64,000 nucleotides of DNA from Latrodectus hesperus (lineage: Eukaryota > Arthropoda > Arachnida > Araneae > Theridiidae). The notes below the pieces were generated by a model. The model did no database searches. It saw nothing but the letters and a program-made list of their open reading frames with translations, and was not told the origin of the DNA. Numbering within the stretch: the stretch's first letter is position 1; each line of letters starts with the position of its first letter. The position numbers and the translations under genes are program-made. The DNA lies in NCBI GenBank assembly GCA_037975125.1, contig CM075860.1:26404151-26468150 (forward strand), read 5' to 3'. This document shows positions 56,555 through 64,000 of the stretch, one piece after another.

Positions 56555-56632
56555 GTTCAACACAAAGAATGAATGTTTATTGTTGTCCGGAATCCACCTC
56601 AAACGCTGGTATTGGTCCCCTTAAACTATAAA
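56555..56632 (+). mobile_element. SINE family 2 fragment
   Basis: GAATGAATGTTTATTGTTG, then CCGGAATCCACCTCAAACG and GGTCCCC align in order with the body of the element at 7800-7973 read on its minus strand (GCATGGATGTTTGTTGTGG, CGGAATCCACTTTAAATCG, GGCCCGG). The tRNA-like head is absent. It lies directly after the LINE fragment. Confidence 0.6.
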
Positions 56633-57120
56633 AACAGAAATGACCATGAAGCAACAAATAACAGAAATATCTCCAGTAGTTGATATAACTGCAGCTTGCA
56701 GAATGATTTAATTTTCTTTTTAATTTGTATTTTGTAACGATTACAAAAAATGATTATCGAATGATTTGTAATTCTATAATGATTATAGCAAGCATTTGCT
56801 AGGTGGTACATAGTGCCACAGAGAGCAGCAACAATTTATTGCCTTTGGAAATAAATTAACTTTCTATTTATGGTTTTTATAATAATTAATTGAACTACTG
56901 TACTATTTTCCACATTTTTGGAATATTTGTATTAGTTTATATCATGCGCTGATTTATATCATGCTGACCTTTGAAATCCATTATCTTAATTCAAATATAG
57001 CCAATTTGATGCGCAAGAAATTATATAAAAATAACAGTATTTGGAAAACAATTAGTGTAATTATTGTGAAAAATTTTCAAACACACACAGAATTTTAGTA
57101 TTTAAACTTGGTTGATTTCT
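56633..57120. other. AT-rich gene-free stretch
   Basis: No recognised feature between the family 2 fragment and the second family 1 SINE. Confidence 0.6.
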
Positions 57121-57402
57121 TGTTGTTGCTGTCGTGTGCCAACCAAATTGGCAATATGAGGTGCGCTGCTCCACTTTTTAAATTGAACCATATTTTGATG
57201 TGGAGTCCGACTTCCTCAGTACACACATGCCATAGGTACCCGCTTATAGGGTAGGCAACCATTCACTACACATTCATACAAGGATAGGACAAAGTCAGGA
57301 TCGATAGAGAAAGAAAGTACATTCATGCCCGAACCGGAATTCGAACCCAGGACCTCCCTTTCCGCAGTCAGACACGCTGACCATTAGACAAGTTGGGAGG
57401 CA
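57121..57402 (-). mobile_element. tRNA-derived SINE, family 1, copy 2
   Basis: On the minus strand the head reads TTGTCTAATGGTCAGCGTG (A-box region, plus 57372-57390) and GTCTGACTGCGGA, then a B box GGTTCGAATTCC (plus 57336-57347). The CTAATGG...GTCTGACT pattern resembles a tRNA-Arg sequence, an inference from memory. The body aligns with 5371-5682 (GGGCATG, TATGAATGTG, ACCCTATAAGCGGGTAC). The 3' end is CAGCAACAACAAG, a CAA-type tail (plus 57120-57134). The sharp GC contrast with flanking DNA supports an insertion. Confidence 0.82.
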
Positions 57403-60250
<2,848 letters not shown>

Positions 60251-60488
60251 CATTACCGAAATGTGAATTTAATAAATAATAACAATAATTCAAATAATTG
60301 TATCTGGCAGTTGTAAATAAATAATTAAATAAAATATGTTCTAAAACTTAAATGTATCTATTTATGTAATAATAGTTTGTTTTAAACGGATAATAATAGT
60401 AATAAAGGTTTAAATGTAGTTTAATTGGTATTAAAAATTTTATAAATAATTTTTACTTATTATTTAATGTGCTTTAAATTTATTTTAG

Positions 60489-60720
60489 CTCTTTTGACAG
60501 TTTATTTTTCCAAATGCATGCAAAGACTCAGAGACTGGCCCATCCCATATTAAACATTTCAAAGGGTCTCATTTCCCTTATCAGGGAACTTCAAAGTGAT
60601 CCATCCCATGCAGAAACATATCCAGAAAGCCAATGTCTTTTACTGAAATTAAGCAGTGATAATTCTGTGAGAGTCAGTCATCAGGAGCACATTTGCCTTT
60701 TACATATCATTCATCCGAGA
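60489..60720 (+). CDS. unassigned open segment, possible exon
   Basis: A continuous frame runs through this GC-richer segment and reads ...MHAKTQRLAHPILNISKGL, SLIRELQSDPSHAE, CLLLKLSSDNSVRVSHQEHI. Splice-like signals are present: TTATTTTAG or TTTTGACAG before it (ending 60479-60500) and GAGA/GTAAGA at about 60720. The residues are balanced, unlike the Lys/Ile/Phe-rich chance frames elsewhere here. I do not recognise the protein. The hydrophobic strand near the end has a weak, possibly accidental likeness to the last strands of roadblock/LC7 proteins. A decayed transposon frame is the main alternative. No partner exon was found in the window. Confidence 0.25.
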
Positions 60721-60774
60721 GTAAGATATGTGGATAACGTATTTATTCTGAAATTAACTGTGGTAAATTATTAA

Positions 60775-61610
60775 TAATTGAAATAATTACTACATAAACA
60801 GTATCAAGTTATATAATAATAATATTACTATTGAAAAGTCAGTACCTGAGTATATAATTTTGCGTAATATTTATTAAATTATTCAGAACTGATTGCATGC
60901 TTCAATTATGTAATTACACTGCACATACATTTTTGAAATTTATATTAATTAGTGTTAGGAAAATATTCACCAAGAAAAAAAACTGTGCTTAATTACATGA
61001 AATTAAATATAAATACTCTTTTGTTTTCAATAACAAAGTGAGCAAATTTATATTACAATAGCAATTTCTTTTTTTTTTTTTTGTAAACATAAATATGTAA
61101 TATTAGTTTATAAAATAAAAAGAAGCCGATATTTTTAGTTAATTCACGTGCTTCAATTGTATATGCTTTTATACAATATATTTTAATAGTTTTATATATA
61201 TTATTTAACTCCTATCAATTACACATTATGCTACAATGAAACTTAAAATGTACATTTTGAAATTAACTGACATGAAATATAACATTTTAATTCAGATTTA
61301 AATCTAATTATTCACTCTACAATTACATTCTCATATCATTTAAAATATATATTTAACAAATGACAAATTATAAATATTATAAGAATTATCAAATAAACAG
61401 AATTTCAACCGTACAATAGTTAAAATATGTAATTTACTGCAATTTTCCTTAAACACAAAATCAAGTAAATCGATTTTCATGAGTATACATTCTGTATACT
61501 GTAAAAATTAAATATATATTATTTTGAAATTAATGAGATAAACATTTTCCCACTTTGGAAGAATTTGATGCTTTTTTAAGATTTGAAAAATCTGAACAAC
61601 TATGTGCATA
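60775..61610. other. AT-rich gene-free stretch
   Basis: Contains a poly-T run near 61069-61082. No coding or repeat feature recognised. Confidence 0.6.
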
Positions 61611-61965
61611 GTCCAGTCACATTAATATGACCACCTATTAAAAGACTGAGCTTTCGAAGAGCTGACTGCTGTGGGACGTACAGGAAGAAAATCAGTTAAG
61701 TTTTGAACAAATTCAGTGGGATGCTGAGTCATGACCACTCCAGTGCTGTTCACAGTTGCTCTAAATTACACGGATAACGATCCTTGCCATGTACAACTTC
61801 ATCAAGATGGTCTCACAGATACTCGATTTGGGTTACATCAAATTAGTTTGCTGTCCAGTGAAGAGCTTAAAACTCATCTTGATGCTATTCAAATCATGGA
61901 CTTTCCATGCCAGATGTCCGATGCCTCCTGCTCGTTAATGCCATCATCACACATTGCCCGACACT
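61611..61965 (-). mobile_element. Tc1-like transposon fragment, one end
   Basis: GTCCAGTCACATTAATATGACC begins directly after a TA (61609-61610). The CAGTCACATTAAT-TGACC terminus is, from memory, that of a widespread arthropod Tc1-like element. The terminus is itself nearly palindromic. The other inverted repeat was not found by eye to 64000, so the element is truncated at about 61965. The minus strand carries the transposase C-terminus. Confidence 0.75.
61640..61900 (-). pseudogene. Tc1-like transposase C-terminal relic
   Basis: One minus-strand frame reads IEYL*DHLDEVVHGKDRYP, then CNLEQL*TALEWS*LSIPLN and LFKT. This is the Tc1 C-terminus after the final catalytic block (consensus NPIENLWDHL...LEQLWTALEWSW). 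Three Trp codons have become stops, the signature of C-to-T or G-to-A decay. The preceding block reads TAN*FDVTQIE where SPDLNPIE is expected. The frame MTTPVLFTV... on the plus strand (61731-61967) is antisense to this and is not a gene. Confidence 0.78.
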
Positions 61966-62339
61966 GAAAATTCAATACCAAGAAGGAGTGGACAGAAAAT
62001 TACGTAAATTTCAAGGTAAGCTCAAATTACCGAGTTATAAAAATGATGTGAAATTCGCCGCTCTCCAGTGCACGCGTGATAAGGTATAAGATAAGGAAAA
62101 GGTAAAGTAGGAAATATTCGCGCTTGGAAAATACTAGTTGAAAATTTGTTCTTGTTGTAAAAGAAGCCTGTAATTACAGATAATGCCAGGGCATTGTCTA
62201 CAAAGTCAGTTCCAGATGACAGATGTGTTTACTGGGGACATAGTGATTGGATTGAGAAGGGTAGTTTAGGTCCTTACGAAAGATCGCAGCTGACAGACAC
62301 ATAGACACGTACACAGTGTATCAGCTGTGATGATGATGG
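61966..62339. other. unassigned segment between two Tc1 relics
   Basis: Composition is nearer to the relics than to the AT-rich background, but no readable transposase block, inverted repeat or tail was found. Confidence 0.4.
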
Positions 62340-63480
62340 TTGAAAAAAGGAACTGTATAACGTTTGCGGTTTGCCGGTGCAGCCAGAGTGACGTCAGCAT
62401 GCGTGGATTTACGGGTCCGATGGAAAGTGATGGTGGCCTCGCTAAGCACGTCTACCGAAATTCTGCAGCATGTGCAATGCATCCTACATAGTCCTATATC
62501 GAGCATAACCATTTGCAATTCATTGGCTGCTAGTAACCTGCTCTCATGGCGTCTATTAAGAAGATTACTAATGACCCCATACATAGATTCTAATGTCTGG
62601 AATGGTGACGGATTAGAGCGATCAGTAAGACAGGCTTGCACACGATATCCTTCTCAGATTAGTGACGCTTCTGCTTCTTTGGAGATAGTCACCGTGTATG
62701 AATGTGGCGTCTACGTAAAGTCAAGTCCAATCCTGTGGTAGTAATAGTGGAATGATCCATTGCGGACAACGGGCATCATGGTTTGGTAAAAATTGCGTCC
62801 AGATAACCTCTAGTTTGCATTGCTGTCAGTTTGACATGCATACATTTAGATGCAGGTGATCCCCGGACTGTACCTTTAGGTTAACAGGTTTGGAATACTC
62901 ATCCATCACCAAAGCACAGAATGCCTTGAAATTTTGAGCCACGATCAGGTGACAACGTCACACTTGAGCTGGCACCTTCCTCTCCACATCCAAGCCACAC
63001 CAGCGGTGGAGCTTAAGACGTTACATATTAACGTGGACACGTCTCCAACCCGTGGAGCTCAAACAACCTAGTAAAGGAGAATACGTATTCACCCTGGCAA
63101 TCACTTGCCCGTGGCAAATGATGATTCACTATGCTGATTTTAACAGGAAGCGATGTGAAGTTACTAAGTAACTGGAGCTCATGGCGATATGACTGGAATG
63201 GTGCCGGATTAAAGCGGAAGATTTGCTGCTCGTGCCATCTTGTTTCTGGACCTTCAAGGTTCAAGGGGTTCCCCATGCTCTTTATTATCAGTATAAAGCC
63301 CGACCACACAGTGATCGCATCAGCCAACATGCCTTGAAAAGTGTGCTGCTGCTTCCCTGGCCATTGTGATCACCAGATCTCTCATCAATCGAACACATTT
63401 TGCATATGGTTGGACACCATTCACAGACCCTTCTACTGCCTCCTCTTCCCTCTTTGAAAACTTCTTCTTGTTTCATTTTC
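62340..63480 (+). pseudogene. Tc1-like transposase relic, heavily decayed
   Basis: Blocks on the plus strand in transposase order: SLAASNLLSWRLLRRLLMTP (near 62518-62580; Tc1 DNA-binding linker), GIMVW (near 62770; Tc1 consensus GVMVWGAI), QYKARPH (near 63289-63309, where QDNARPH is expected, so the second catalytic Asp is Tyr) and LLPWPL*SPDLSSIEHILHMVG (near 63346-63410; consensus LPWPARSPDLSPIEHVWD). About 500 bp between GIMVW and QYKARPH is more than expected and includes unassigned sequence, so an internal insertion is likely. Many stops and frameshifts occur. It is a different Tc1 lineage from the minus-strand relic next to it. The right side ends shortly before an (AT)n array. Confidence 0.65.
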
Positions 63481-63491
63481 AGTGCCGGGCA

Positions 63492-63492
<1 letters not shown>

Positions 63493-63573
<81 letters not shown>

Positions 63574-63578
63574 TATAT
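63493..63578. repeat. (AT)n microsatellite right of the Tc1 relic
   Basis: About 86 bp of AT dinucleotide with an AATAT phase break near 63565, beginning shortly after the last transposase-like codons. Confidence 0.95.
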
Positions 63579-64000
63579 TATTTATTTGTAGATATAATTA
63601 TTTATTTATATTTTACATGTATTCCTTAATAACCTTTACAAGTTATTTTAAACTTTTTTGTATTTAATAATTTTTAAATTTTTCAACAAATGTAATCCAG
63701 AAAATATATTATAAATGAAACCTCTTATCTTTAAAAGAACCATAAAGTAATACTCGCAACCATTTGCACAGAATTAATTTAAGCTGATTTTTTATGTGAG
63801 TCACAATTATTTTTTAATTTGCACATTTTTCATCATTTATTCAAATTAAATTATTATTTGTTTTTAAAAAATTAAATTCTGATTATTAAAATTATTTTTA
63901 GCTGCTTAAATACAAGGCAATTAATTCAGAAGTTGAAAACGTTTTTTTAGTGAATTGCGTTGTTGAGTTCATAAATGCAATTAATTTCAGATAAATTTTA
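63579..64000. other. AT-rich gene-free end of window
   Basis: Nothing recognised. Confidence 0.65.

Noticed and set aside
62321..62641. 106-codon minus frame and 125-codon plus frame as host genes
   Set aside because: Both fall in a Tc1 relic; the plus frame contains a Tc1 linker-like block and the minus frame is its shadow.

Overview
The window looks like non-coding nuclear DNA from an arthropod. The best guess is an orb-weaving spider, because several repeats resemble, from memory, Tc1/mariner elements and tRNA-derived SINEs common in araneid genomes; no database was searched. The DNA is strongly AT-rich. No complete host gene was recognised: there is no start codon with conserved domains, no convincing exon series and no functional RNA gene. 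Nothing suggests a bacterium or an operon.

Most of the 64 kb is plain AT-rich sequence broken by two kinds of feature. First, about twenty (AT)n arrays of roughly 80 to 440 bp, some compounded with (GT)n, (AC)n, (CATA)n or (TATC)n. They produce long Ile-Tyr dipeptide frames that are not genes. Second, islands of higher GC that are old mobile elements.

Mobile elements by region: a tRNA-headed SINE at 5.4 kb and a relative at 57.1 kb (family 1); a second SINE family at 7.8 kb with a fragment at 56.6 kb; at 15.0 to 17.9 kb two complete but dead Tc1/mariner-superfamily elements, both with transposase on the minus strand, each bounded by (AT)n arrays; a dispersed repeat at 20.5 kb (minus) and 36.5 kb (plus); a long fold-back at 28.0 kb; a mariner relic at 38.1 kb; a CAA-tailed retroposon end at 39.6 kb; a Tc1 element at 42.3 to 43.6 kb with terminal repeats and TA duplication, an internal deletion that removed the second and third catalytic positions, and a ~210 bp insertion flanked by a 15 bp direct repeat; the 3' end of a non-LTR retrotransposon at 55.8 to 56.5 kb; and two degenerate Tc1 relics on opposite strands at 61.6 to 63.5 kb.

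The recognised protein-like pieces are transposase or RNase H relics, each broken by stops, frameshifts or deletions, so no autonomous element is expected. One open segment at 60.49 to 60.72 kb could be a host exon and cannot be assigned. The most notable structure is the alternating array-element-array-element-array block at 14.96 to 17.90 kb, which suggests that TA-targeting transposons landed in (TA)n tracts or that such tracts grew from their insertion sites.
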